This document shows positions 23,060-30,305 of a stretch of 34,099 nt of DNA, piece by piece. Numbering within the stretch: position 1 is the first letter of the stretch; every line of letters begins with the position of its first letter. The notes below the pieces were generated by a model. The model saw nothing but the letters and a program-made list of their open reading frames with translations, was not told where the DNA came from and made no database searches. This DNA comes from Natrinema thermotolerans DSM 11552. Its GTDB lineage: Archaea; Halobacteriota; Halobacteria; Halobacteriales; Natrialbaceae. The translations under genes and the position numbers were made by a program. The stretch is from positions 1 through 34,099 of the forward strand of contig AOIR01000067.1 in the NCBI GenBank assembly GCA_000337115.1. Direction: 5' to 3'.

Positions 23060-23704
23060 ATGGTACTCATCGTCGAGTTCGAAATCGGGACGCCGATCCT
23101 CCGACGGACCGTCGACGCTGTCTCCCGGATCGACGTCGAGGAGATCTATCAGTCGGAGACGGGGTCGACGAAACTCGTCTGCTGGATGTACGGCGACGAC
23201 CTCGAGAGCGTCGAACCCGCGCTCGCCGACGACACCACCGTCGCGGCCGTCTCGCTGCTCGAGGATCCAGGCGATCGCCGTCTCTACAGCGTCACGCTGT
23301 CGGAGCGGGGACAGGCCCATCTGACGTATCCGACGGCGGCGAAGTACGACATCGGGTATCAGGAGATCACCGTCACCGAAGAGACGAGCATTCGGGCCCG
23401 CGTACCGACCCGAGAGGCGCTGTTCGCATATCGGGACGTCTGTCGTGAGAAAGAGATTCCGTTTCGAATCCAGCGTATCTTCGAGGAATCGGCCGCCGCC
23501 GGGGACCGGTACGGGATCACCGAACGCCAGCGGAAGGCACTGATCGTCGCCCTCGAGGAGGGCTACTTCGACGTACCCCGCGAGACGACGCTCTCCGCGG
23601 TCGCCGCGAAACTCGACATCTCGGATCAGGCGCTGTCCGCCCGCCTCCGGCGGGGGCAGGCCAACCTCCTGCGGAACACGATCGGCGGACCGGCCCCCAC
23701 TTGA
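23060..23704 (+). CDS. HTH-10 (bacterio-opsin activator-type) transcriptional regulator
   Basis: A 214-residue regulator. Residues 1 to about 150 form a Bat-like sensor/N-terminal region beginning VLIVEFEIGTPILRRTVDAV. Residues about 155-205 form the HTH-10 domain: ITERQRKALIVALEEGYFDV, then TTLSAVAAKLDISDQALSAR and LRRGQANLL. Members are haloarchaeal DNA-binding regulators. No GAF, PAS or receiver domain is fused, so it is the short class. GTATAAC near 23021 gives a short leader. The HalOD1 gene follows after 53 bases on the same strand and may be part of the same unit. Confidence 0.92.
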   Translation: MVLIVEFEIGTPILRRTVDAVSRIDVEEIYQSETGSTKLVCWMYGDDLESVEPALADDTTVAAVSLLEDPGDRRLYSVTLSERGQAHLTYPTAAKYDIGYQEITVTEETSIRARVPTREALFAYRDVCREKEIPFRIQRIFEESAAAGDRYGITERQRKALIVALEEGYFDVPRETTLSAVAAKLDISDQALSARLRRGQANLLRNTIGGPAPT

Positions 23705-23757
23705 AGGGTTGGCCCTCCAATCGTGGTTGCTTCCCGCGGCCGGCCGGTATCGTGTGT

Positions 23758-24066
23758 ATGGAAACTGAGCCTACCACAGACCGGTTGACGCTTCACGAAT
23801 CTGCCAGTACGCACCAGGCCGACCCGGACACGCCCCCGAGCGAGGCCGTCATCGACGCGATCGCGGCCGACTCGTCGTTCGACGCCCTCGAACTCGCCGA
23901 CGAGTTCGGCCCGCTGTACGACGTGATCGACCCGTCTGCGCTCGATTCGCTCTTCCAGTCGACGGCGGGGGCCGACCGCTGTGTCGGGTCGGTCACGTTC
24001 GAGTACGCGGGCTACCGGGTCGGCGTCGACCAGACCGGCCGCGTCGAACTCGCCGCCCTCGAGTGA
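23758..24066 (+). CDS. HalOD1 output-domain protein
   Basis: A 102-residue protein consisting mainly of one HalOD1 domain (about residues 22-98): EAVIDAIAADSSFDALELAD, then LYDVIDPSALDSLFQ, then CVGSVTFEYAGYRVGVDQTG. HalOD1 is found in haloarchaea as a free-standing protein or as the output module of two-component proteins; its activity is not known. The ATG at 23758 is preferred over the in-frame 23701 start because the extra residues (WPSNRGCFPRP) do not look like the family. It lies just downstream of the HTH-10 regulator. Confidence 0.85.
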   Translation: METEPTTDRLTLHESASTHQADPDTPPSEAVIDAIAADSSFDALELADEFGPLYDVIDPSALDSLFQSTAGADRCVGSVTFEYAGYRVGVDQTGRVELAALE

Positions 24067-24084
24067 GTGTTTCACGTTTCTCCG

Positions 24085-24516
24085 TCAGTCGTCCGTTCGC
24101 GGGAGCGCGACAACCGGAATCGTGGCCTGTTTGACCAGTCGTCGAGCCACGTCACCGGTAAGTAGCTCCACGAACCGGTTCCCTTCGCGAGGCTCGAAGA
24201 CGACGGCCTCGACATCGCGCTCCTCGGCCGCATCGAAGATCGTTTCGACGACGTCCGTCCCGAAGAGGATCGCCGTTTCGACCGAGGCCGCTCGATCCGC
24301 GAGCGGCCCGCGGGCACGCTCGAAGATCTCCTCGGCGTAGTCCTCGCGCTGTTCGACCGAGGCCTTGTCCGGCGCACCGCCCGCCTTCTCGATGACGTTG
24401 ACGAAGAGTACCGAACTCTCGGGGCCAAGATACGGTGCCAGCGCCGCCGCCGTTCGTTCGCCGTCGTCGGGGTCGGCGACGGGCACGAGGACCCGGCCGT
24501 CGAACGTCAGTACCAT
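24085..24516 (-). CDS. Universal stress protein family (UspA-like)
   Basis: A 143-residue single Usp domain: RVLVPVADPDDGERTAAALA at the N-terminus, VLFVNVIEKAGG as the second strand, EERDVEAVVFEPRE in the middle, and GDVARRLVKQATIPVVALPR at the C-terminus. The classical ATP-binding glycine motif (G-x2-G-x9-G-S/T) is degenerate here, since the last part reads VELLTGDVARRLV, so ATP binding is uncertain. It is convergent with the HalOD1 gene and follows the hydroxyacid dehydrogenase on the same strand after 132 bases. The ATG at 24516 gives the correct Usp length; longer frames are Arg-rich and unlikely. Confidence 0.88.
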   Translation of the reverse strand: MVLTFDGRVLVPVADPDDGERTAAALAPYLGPESSVLFVNVIEKAGGAPDKASVEQREDYAEEIFERARGPLADRAASVETAILFGTDVVETIFDAAEERDVEAVVFEPREGNRFVELLTGDVARRLVKQATIPVVALPRTDD

Positions 24517-24648
24517 CGTCCGCCTCCCGTCCACACGGACGCGTCCGCTCGAGTCACACAGTCTGTGCTGTCCATACGCGCCGTTCGTCGCAAAGGGGCA
24601 AAAAGGTGCGTCGAATCGACTGGCGGCGGACGGCACGGCCGGCGCGTC

Positions 24649-25617
24649 TCAGGGACGGACCTGATTCTCGAGGGCGTCGTCGCCGTTCGCGTGCCGACGG
24701 ACGTTCTCGGCGACGATATCCGCGAGTCGCTCGTAGTACTCGGGCGTGTGACCCGCGTTGTGGGGCGTAATCCGTACGTTTTCGAAGGTCCACAGCGGGT
24801 GGTCCTCCGGCAGCGGTTCGGGGTCGGTGACATCGAGCGCGGCCCCGCGGAGCCGATTCGAGCGCAGCGCCGCGACCAGCGCGTCGGTGTCGACGACGGG
24901 GCCGCGGGCGACGTTGACCAGCACTGCCTCGGGGTCGATCGTAACCAGCGCCTCGCGGTCGATCAGCCCCCGCGTTGTTTCGGTGAGCGGACACGCGAGG
25001 ACGAGGTAGTCCGTCCGCGCGAGCGCGTCGTCGAACGCCTCGCCCTCGAACCCGATCACCTCGTCGGTCGGCCCGCCTTTCTCGGGCGTATATCGCACTC
25101 CGATCGTCTCGACCCCGAACGGCTCGAGCCGCTCGGCGACCGCCTCCCCGATCGCGCCGAGACCGACGATCGTTACCGTCGACCCCTGCAGTTCGTGGGC
25201 CTGATAGTGGCGCCACTCCCGGCGATCCTGTCGCCGCCGGCCGACGTGGAACCGCCGGACGAACCCCAGGATCGCGCCCAGCACGTGTTCGCCGATGTTC
25301 GGCCCGTGGACGCCCGAGGCGTTGGTCACCGCGACGTCCCGCTCTTCGAGTTCCTCGAGGGGGAGATGGCCCGTCCCCGCGTAGGCGCAGGCGAAGACCT
25401 CGAGCGCGTCGGCCGACTCGAGGAGATCGCGCTCGAGTGTCATACCGGTCGCGAACGTCGCCGACCGGATCGCCTCGCGTTCCGCGGCAGGGGTCCGCGC
25501 GAGTTCGACGCTGCGGTCGGGGAGCCGCTCGCGGATCGCGTCGGCATACTGTTCGACCGGCATCCCGTGGGTGCCACGCCGGAGGACCAGCACGTCCGGC
25601 GCGTCGGCCTCACTCAT
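24649..25617 (-). CDS. D-isomer-specific 2-hydroxyacid dehydrogenase
   Basis: A 322-residue NAD(P)-dependent oxidoreductase. The Rossmann motif is VGLGAIGEAVAERLEPFG (about residues 152-169). The catalytic arginine is in LVNVARGPVVDTDAL, the glutamate in DVTDPEPLPEDHPLW, and the catalytic histidine in VRITPHNAGHT, which completes the Arg-Glu-His triad. Candidates are phosphoglycerate-, glyoxylate/hydroxypyruvate- or lactate-type dehydrogenases. It has no C-terminal ACT domain, so it is not the classic regulated SerA. The start at 25617 gives the normal N-terminus (MSEADAPDVLVLRRG). It is divergent from the 42-residue membrane protein. Confidence 0.93.
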   Translation of the reverse strand: MSEADAPDVLVLRRGTHGMPVEQYADAIRERLPDRSVELARTPAAEREAIRSATFATGMTLERDLLESADALEVFACAYAGTGHLPLEELEERDVAVTNASGVHGPNIGEHVLGAILGFVRRFHVGRRRQDRREWRHYQAHELQGSTVTIVGLGAIGEAVAERLEPFGVETIGVRYTPEKGGPTDEVIGFEGEAFDDALARTDYLVLACPLTETTRGLIDREALVTIDPEAVLVNVARGPVVDTDALVAALRSNRLRGAALDVTDPEPLPEDHPLWTFENVRITPHNAGHTPEYYERLADIVAENVRRHANGDDALENQVRP

Positions 25618-25772
25618 GTCCCCATCCTCGTCCAGTGCGATCAAAAGCGTTCGTCTCGCGGCACTGCGGGCGGTCGGGGCCGCCCCTCGAGGGATCGAGT
25701 CACTGGCAGCGTCCCACCCATCAAATGACGTGACCATCACGTTTAAGCGAGCGAGCCACGAACGCCGACAGT

Positions 25773-25901
25773 ATGCCTTCAGACGAGTTTCTCGACGGCG
25801 AATCGCTCACCGGACGACAGGCGGCGATCATCTTCGCGGGCTTTCTCGGGTTCATCATCGGTTCCGGCGTCTTGCTCGTCCTGGCCAGAGGCCTCTTCTA
25901 A
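25773..25901 (+). CDS. 42-residue single-pass membrane protein
   Basis: The protein begins MPSDEFLDGESLTGRQ and continues into one strongly hydrophobic helix (about residues 17-38, AAIIFAGFLGFIIGSGVLLV) and a short basic end (ARGLF). GTTTAAG at 25741-25747 lies about 28 bases before the ATG, a good leaderless promoter. The codon-position GC pattern resembles its neighbours. It is probably a real small membrane protein; the family and function are not recognised. The geranylgeranyl-reductase-type gene follows after 71 bases with its own TATA box. Confidence 0.72.
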   Translation: MPSDEFLDGESLTGRQAAIIFAGFLGFIIGSGVLLVLARGLF

Positions 25902-25972
25902 CTGCGACCGGTCCGTTCGACGGACAGTCCGCCTCGCAGTTTTTATAATGACGCGCTGAGTCCGAACGTCGT

Positions 25973-27364
25973 ATGGAACGCGTAGACGTCGCGATCGTCG
26001 GCGGCGGCCCCGCCGGTGCGTCCGCGGCCGAGCAAGCGGCAGCCCACGGCGCGGAAACCGTGCTCTTCGAGCAGGGGGTCCCCCGAGAGGATCGGGAAGG
26101 AGTGGGTCCCGACTCGACCGACGCCGCCGGAATGCTCGACTACTGGATCGACCTCATGGAGTTCGACTACCGCGAGATTCCCGACGACGTCATCCACCGG
26201 GAACTCGAGGGCACCGAGTTCATCGGCCCGAACAGCGCCGTCGAACTGACCTCGACCGGGATGGACGCCAGCTATCCGAAGTTCGGGTACACCTTCCATC
26301 GCGCCCGCATGGACGACTGGCTCCACGAGCGTGCGACCGACGCCGGGGCCGATCTCCGGGTCGGCGTCGGCGTCAAGGACCTCGAGACGGATCTCCGGGC
26401 CTCGAGCCCGAAGGGGCCGACCCACACGCTGACGCTGTCGAACGGCGACGAGATCGAGGCCCAGTACGTCGTGCTGGCCGACGGCCCCCAGCGCCGGATC
26501 ACGCTCGACGCCCTCGATCAGTTCACCGCGCCCGGCCGCAGCGTCTCCGACCACCTCTCGCCGCCCGAAGCCAACCACATCGCCTATCAGGAGTACCGGG
26601 AGTTCCCGGAAGAACTGTTCGCGGAGTTCGAGGACCGACTCAAGTTCTGGTGGGGGTATATGCCCGGCGAAACCGCCTACCCATGGGTCTTCCCCAACGA
26701 CGGTACTGTCGCCCGCGTCGGGCTGACGATGCCGATCGGGATGACGCTCGAGGACGTCGAGGATCCCGGCTCCTACAAGCTCCTGCGGCCCGACGACGAC
26801 CGGATCCCCTCCGGTGCCGAGTACATCAGCCGCCTACTCGAGCAGGAGTACGGCGACGAGTACGATATCGAGGAAGACATCCCCCGCGTCGAGGACCGTG
26901 GCAAGTCCAAGGGGACCGAGACCTACCCGATCTCCTCGACGCGGCCGATCGACTCGCCCGTCGGCGCGAACATCGCCGTCGCCGGCGGTGCGATGGGTAC
27001 TACCTCGGCTTTCCACGAGGGCGGTTACCACGTCGCCGTCCGCACCGGCAAGATCGCCGGCCGGCTCGCCGGAACGGACTCGCTCGAGAACTACAACGAG
27101 ATCTGGAAAGACGCCATCGGCGACGAGATCCTCCGCAACGTCGCTTTCGCCGACATCGTCGCCGACTACGGCCCCGACGACTGGGACTGGGCGTTCTCGA
27201 CCGTCAACGACATGCAGGGCAACGGCACCGACGACGGCCTGATCGCGCGGAAGTACACCGCCGGGTTCGATGCCGCGAAGATCGCCGCGACCTACAAGCG
27301 CACGAAGTTCACGTACCGCGACGGCGGCTACGTCCAGCTCGCCGAGGACGACTACTTCTACTGA
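25973..27364 (+). CDS. Geranylgeranyl-reductase family flavoprotein
   Basis: A 463-residue FAD-dependent oxidoreductase. The N-terminal dinucleotide motif VAIVGGGPAGASAAEQAA (residues 6-23) binds ADP of FAD. YVVLADGPQRRIT (about 164-176) is the ATG/DG-type second motif. The C-terminal FAD element is VAVAGGAMGTTSAFHEGG followed by ATRTGK-like AVRTGKIAGRLAG (about 335-365). Family members saturate archaeol isoprenoid double bonds or act as related FixC-type dehydrogenases; lipid reduction is the likeliest role but is not proven. TTTATAA at 25941-25947 gives a leaderless start. No signal or transmembrane segment is present. Confidence 0.88.
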   Translation: MERVDVAIVGGGPAGASAAEQAAAHGAETVLFEQGVPREDREGVGPDSTDAAGMLDYWIDLMEFDYREIPDDVIHRELEGTEFIGPNSAVELTSTGMDASYPKFGYTFHRARMDDWLHERATDAGADLRVGVGVKDLETDLRASSPKGPTHTLTLSNGDEIEAQYVVLADGPQRRITLDALDQFTAPGRSVSDHLSPPEANHIAYQEYREFPEELFAEFEDRLKFWWGYMPGETAYPWVFPNDGTVARVGLTMPIGMTLEDVEDPGSYKLLRPDDDRIPSGAEYISRLLEQEYGDEYDIEEDIPRVEDRGKSKGTETYPISSTRPIDSPVGANIAVAGGAMGTTSAFHEGGYHVAVRTGKIAGRLAGTDSLENYNEIWKDAIGDEILRNVAFADIVADYGPDDWDWAFSTVNDMQGNGTDDGLIARKYTAGFDAAKIAATYKRTKFTYRDGGYVQLAEDDYFY

Positions 27365-27442
27365 TCGGCACCGTCGCCGTACGCCGACCCTACCCACGCG
27401 TCCGCAGCGACCCTTTTTCGGCGTCGGCGTGGAAGCGCGCCT

Positions 27443-28342
27443 ATGGGAACCGGTGACGGCTCCGACCGCACTCCGCCCCCTCGAGCCGACGGCTCCGGCC
27501 ATCACGTCCCCGAGGGGCAGGCACCCGAGGAGTACGGCGACCACCGCGGACGCGGTGACGGCGACGACCACGAGCATCGAAGCCGGTGGCCGCTGATCGC
27601 CGCCGCCGGAGCCGCCGGGCTCTACGCCGGCGTCGCGATCGCCGTTCTGGGTACCGAAACCGGGCTCGTGCCACCGCTCGTCGGGGTCGCCCTCGCCGTC
27701 CTCGGAGCGGTCGTCCTGCTGGCCGGCATCGGCGGCTGGCTCCGGGAGGCGTTTCTGGTACCGGCTCGAGACGCGGGGTCACCGGAGTCCCGCGAGTCGT
27801 ACGTCTCGACGACCGTACTCTTCCTGGCGACCGACGTCTCGACGTTCGGGGCGCTGTTCGTCTACTACGCCTTCGTCAGGGTCGGCGCATGGCCGCCCGC
27901 GGAACTCCCGCCGCTCGTGGGCTCGCTCGTCGCCGTCAACACCGCGATCCTGCTCGCCAGCAGCGTCACTGTTCACTACGCGCACACGGCCCTCGAGGCG
28001 GGGAACCGGCGGCGCTTCCTCGGGTTACTCGGGACGACGCTGGTCCTCGGGCTCGTCTTCCTCGCTGGGCAGGCCTACGAGTACTACGAGTTCGTCGCCG
28101 TGGAGGGCTTTTCCCTCGATAGCGGTGCCTTCGGGACTGCCTTCTACGGCCTGACCGGGCTCCACGGGTTTCACGTCGCCCTCGGCGTCGGGGCCATCGC
28201 GGTCCTGTGCTGGCGGGCGCTGCGGGGTCACTACGGGCCGGACCGGGACACCTCCGTCGCGACCGTCTCGCTGTACTGGCACTTCGTCGATCTCGTCTGG
28301 CTCGTCCTCGTGGCCGTCCTCTATGTCGGGGCGTCGGTCTGA
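27443..28342 (+). CDS. coxC: Cytochrome c oxidase-type subunit III
   Basis: A 299-residue membrane protein of the haem-copper oxidase. After a hydrophilic His/Asp/Glu-rich N-terminus (about 48 residues) come two helices, then the five-helix core: VLFLATDVSTFGALFVYYAF, AVNTAILLASSVTVHYAHTA, LGTTLVLGLVFLAGQAYEYY, and GLHGFHVALGVGAIAVLC. The family signature YWHFVDLVWLVLVAVLY is near the C-terminus. Subunit III stabilises the oxidase and guards the proton path of subunit I. It is about 30-40% longer than the minimal core because of the N-terminal extension. A TTTTTC box near 27414 supports the start. Subunits I and II are encoded 2-6 kb further on. Confidence 0.93.
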   Translation: MGTGDGSDRTPPPRADGSGHHVPEGQAPEEYGDHRGRGDGDDHEHRSRWPLIAAAGAAGLYAGVAIAVLGTETGLVPPLVGVALAVLGAVVLLAGIGGWLREAFLVPARDAGSPESRESYVSTTVLFLATDVSTFGALFVYYAFVRVGAWPPAELPPLVGSLVAVNTAILLASSVTVHYAHTALEAGNRRRFLGLLGTTLVLGLVFLAGQAYEYYEFVAVEGFSLDSGAFGTAFYGLTGLHGFHVALGVGAIAVLCWRALRGHYGPDRDTSVATVSLYWHFVDLVWLVLVAVLYVGASV

Positions 28343-28358
28343 TCGGCAGGGGCCGCCA

Positions 28359-28535
28359 CTACGGGAGTTCGTCGGCGTCGGTCTCGAGGACCCGGAGCGT
28401 CGACGAGGGACACTCACAGAAGTCCGACTGGCCGAGCGGTTGAAGCGTTCCGTCGGGCCAGACCTGCACGATACCGATCTCCCCGCAACGCGGACACGTC
28501 GCGGCGGCTCTGTGTTTCTCATCGGTGTTAGCCAC
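28359..28535 (-). CDS. Small zinc-ribbon protein
   Basis: A 58-residue protein with CPRCGE at about residues 13-18 and a second pair, CEC, around 39-41, giving a possible zinc-ribbon, followed by an acidic tail ending ETDADELP. The start is set at a GTG (28535), six bases after a GAGGTGA sequence complementary to the 16S 3' end; longer ATG-initiated versions add Arg/Pro-rich residues with no clear promoter. It ends 16 bases before coxC ends on the opposite strand. Nucleic-acid or protein binding is possible; the role is unknown. Confidence 0.6.
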   Translation of the reverse strand: MANTDEKHRAAATCPRCGEIGIVQVWPDGTLQPLGQSDFCECPSSTLRVLETDADELP

Positions 28536-28853
28536 CGGGGTCACCTCGCGGCGAACCGTACCACAGCCACCGTTGAAAAACCCCGGCCGCCGTTCCGTGA
28601 CGGGGGACCGCGTCGTCTCGAGGAACGCGTATCGGGGGCCCGTCGAGTTCATGGCCATGTCGCCCCCCGACACTGAGGCTCGAGCGATCTCCCCCCGCGG
28701 CGAGTCGGCGACGAGGCGTGGCTCGAGATTGCCGCCTTCGATCCGTCTGCCACGCCATCCGAGTGGTTCGTATCGATTAGTTACCAGCCGGTTACACGTT
28801 CAGTACCGGTCGTAACAGTGGTTTATCACCTCGGTCGTGGGCAGGACCAGTGG
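28536..28853. other. Divergent intergenic region with Mn-catalase promoter
   Basis: These 318 bases lie between the small zinc-ribbon gene and the Mn catalase gene. TTTATC (28822-28827) is about 27 bases before the catalase ATG. A Shine-Dalgarno-like GAGGTGA on the minus strand (just above 28535) precedes the GTG of the zinc-ribbon gene. No other gene or long repeat is seen. Confidence 0.6.
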
Positions 28854-29678
28854 ATGTTCTTCCAAGAACCGGAACTCCAGTACGAGGTCACCGTCGAAGA
28901 ACCGGACCCCCACTTCGCGAAGCTCCTCCAGCAAGCGATCGGCGGACAGGAAGGCGAGATGCGCGTCGCGCTCCAGTACATGTTTCAGGCGTGGGCGGTG
29001 CCGGAACAGCACGAGGAGTATCGGAACTTGCTGATGGAAACCGCCGCGGAGGAACTCGGCCACATCGAGATGCTCGCGACGGCAGTCACGAAGAACCTCA
29101 GAGGGTCCGCCAAGAGCATGAGCGAGGAGGTCCGAGAGACCGCAGACATGGCCGAGTCGATGACCGCGCAGGGCCCGCGACAGTTCCTCTCGGCGGGCGA
29201 GTCGGCGATGCCGGTCGACAGCAACGGCGCGCCCTTTACCGGCAACTACATCGTCGCCTCCGGCAACCTCGCCGGCGACCTCTACGCGAACGTGATGGCC
29301 GAGGCGACCGGCCGTACCCTCGCGACGCGGCTCTGGAACTACACCGACGACCCCGGGATGAAGGACATGCTCTCCTATCTCATCGCCCGGGATACCATGC
29401 ACCAGAACCAGTGGCTCGAGGCCCTCGAGACCCTCGACGATCCGGTTCCAGTTCCCGCAAGCTTCCCACAAGAACAGGAGAATCAGGACGTCAACTACAC
29501 GTTCATGTCGACCCGCCGTGAGGAACAGCCCGACCCCGGCTACCCCTGGACGGAAGGCGAGGCTCCCGACGGGAAAGGCCAGTTCTCCTATGCCGCCGAG
29601 CAGCCGGGTGACGGCGACGTCGCCGCCCCCGATCCGGATCCGATGACAAACGACGACCCGAACCGGACGGATCAGTAG
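28854..29678 (+). CDS. Manganese catalase
   Basis: A 274-residue non-haem catalase that dismutates H2O2 at a dinuclear Mn site. The ferritin-like core shows EGEMRVALQYMFQAW, the helix with ELGHIEML (Glu and His ligands), DLYANVMAEATGRTLATRL and IARDTMHQNQWLEAL (second Glu/His pair). The ATG at 28854 gives the usual family start (FFQEPELQYEVTVEEPDP) and is leaderless from TTTATC; an in-frame GTG at 28818 would add 12 residues unlike the family. The last 50 residues are an acidic, disordered tail. It sits inside the oxidase gene region, so it may protect the respiratory chain. Confidence 0.95.
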   Translation: MFFQEPELQYEVTVEEPDPHFAKLLQQAIGGQEGEMRVALQYMFQAWAVPEQHEEYRNLLMETAAEELGHIEMLATAVTKNLRGSAKSMSEEVRETADMAESMTAQGPRQFLSAGESAMPVDSNGAPFTGNYIVASGNLAGDLYANVMAEATGRTLATRLWNYTDDPGMKDMLSYLIARDTMHQNQWLEALETLDDPVPVPASFPQEQENQDVNYTFMSTRREEQPDPGYPWTEGEAPDGKGQFSYAAEQPGDGDVAAPDPDPMTNDDPNRTDQ

Positions 29679-29720
29679 CGCCGCCCCGCCGAGTGACCGC
29701 CGCCGAACGCGAGCGTCATC

Positions 29721-30305
29721 TCAGTCCGACCGGTCGCGGCCGACCCGCTCCTCGAAGCCGGCCATCTTCCGATAGATCGGCGGCGTCAACACGCCTACGA
29801 TCCCGATCAGGATCGCGATTGCCCCGATCGGGAACAAAAGCGGCGCGACCTCGAGACAGCTGTTTTGGGACGTGATCCGGACGTAGTAGCGTTGGCCCTC
29901 GTACTCGACGACCGCCCCCTCGAGCAGCGCCGCCCGGTTTCGCATCTCGCCGTCGACTTTCGCTTCCCGAAGCGGGCTGTCGATCGCCTCCTCGAGGGCC
30001 CGTTGCTCGGCCGTCGAAAGCGCCGCGGCGGGCAGTTCTTCGACGGTCGAGGGCGAGCCCTCGCGTTCGTCGACCGACGTCGCCGAGATCGTCGGTTCGC
30101 CACAGAGTCCGATCCCGTCCTGAACCACGACGTAGCCGCCGACGATCGCCAGCGGCAGTCCTACTGCGATCAGGACGACACCGAGAAAGGGCACAGCGTA
30201 GGTCAACACCAGCGACTCCGCGGCTGCCGTGGGCTCGAGCGGCCCCGTCCCGTCGGCGGCAGGGGACTCCGTCGTGTCGGTCGCCCGCTCGTCGTCCGCA
30301 CTCAT
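29721..30305 (-). CDS. Membrane protein of the oxidase operon, unknown function
   Basis: A 194-residue protein. The acidic N-terminus (about 30 residues) is followed by a helix (VLTYAVPFLGVVLIAVGLPL, then AIVGGYVVVQDGIGL), an extracytoplasmic region of about 85 residues containing Cys residues (GLCGEP and NSCLEV, a likely disulphide), and a second helix (LLFPIGAIAILIGIVGVLTP) with a basic cytoplasmic end. The start overlaps the stop of coxA by four bases, so it is translated with subunit I. It is probably an accessory subunit or assembly factor (inference). The N-terminal extension in the longer frame is on coxA sequence and is not used. Confidence 0.78.
   Translation of the reverse strand: MSADDERATDTTESPAADGTGPLEPTAAAESLVLTYAVPFLGVVLIAVGLPLAIVGGYVVVQDGIGLCGEPTISATSVDEREGSPSTVEELPAAALSTAEQRALEEAIDSPLREAKVDGEMRNRAALLEGAVVEYEGQRYYVRITSQNSCLEVAPLLFPIGAIAILIGIVGVLTPPIYRKMAGFEERVGRDRSD

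Noticed and set aside
28536-28673. A longer ATG-initiated version of the small zinc-ribbon protein
   Set aside because: The added residues lack a promoter and do not look coding, while the GTG start has a good Shine-Dalgarno sequence.
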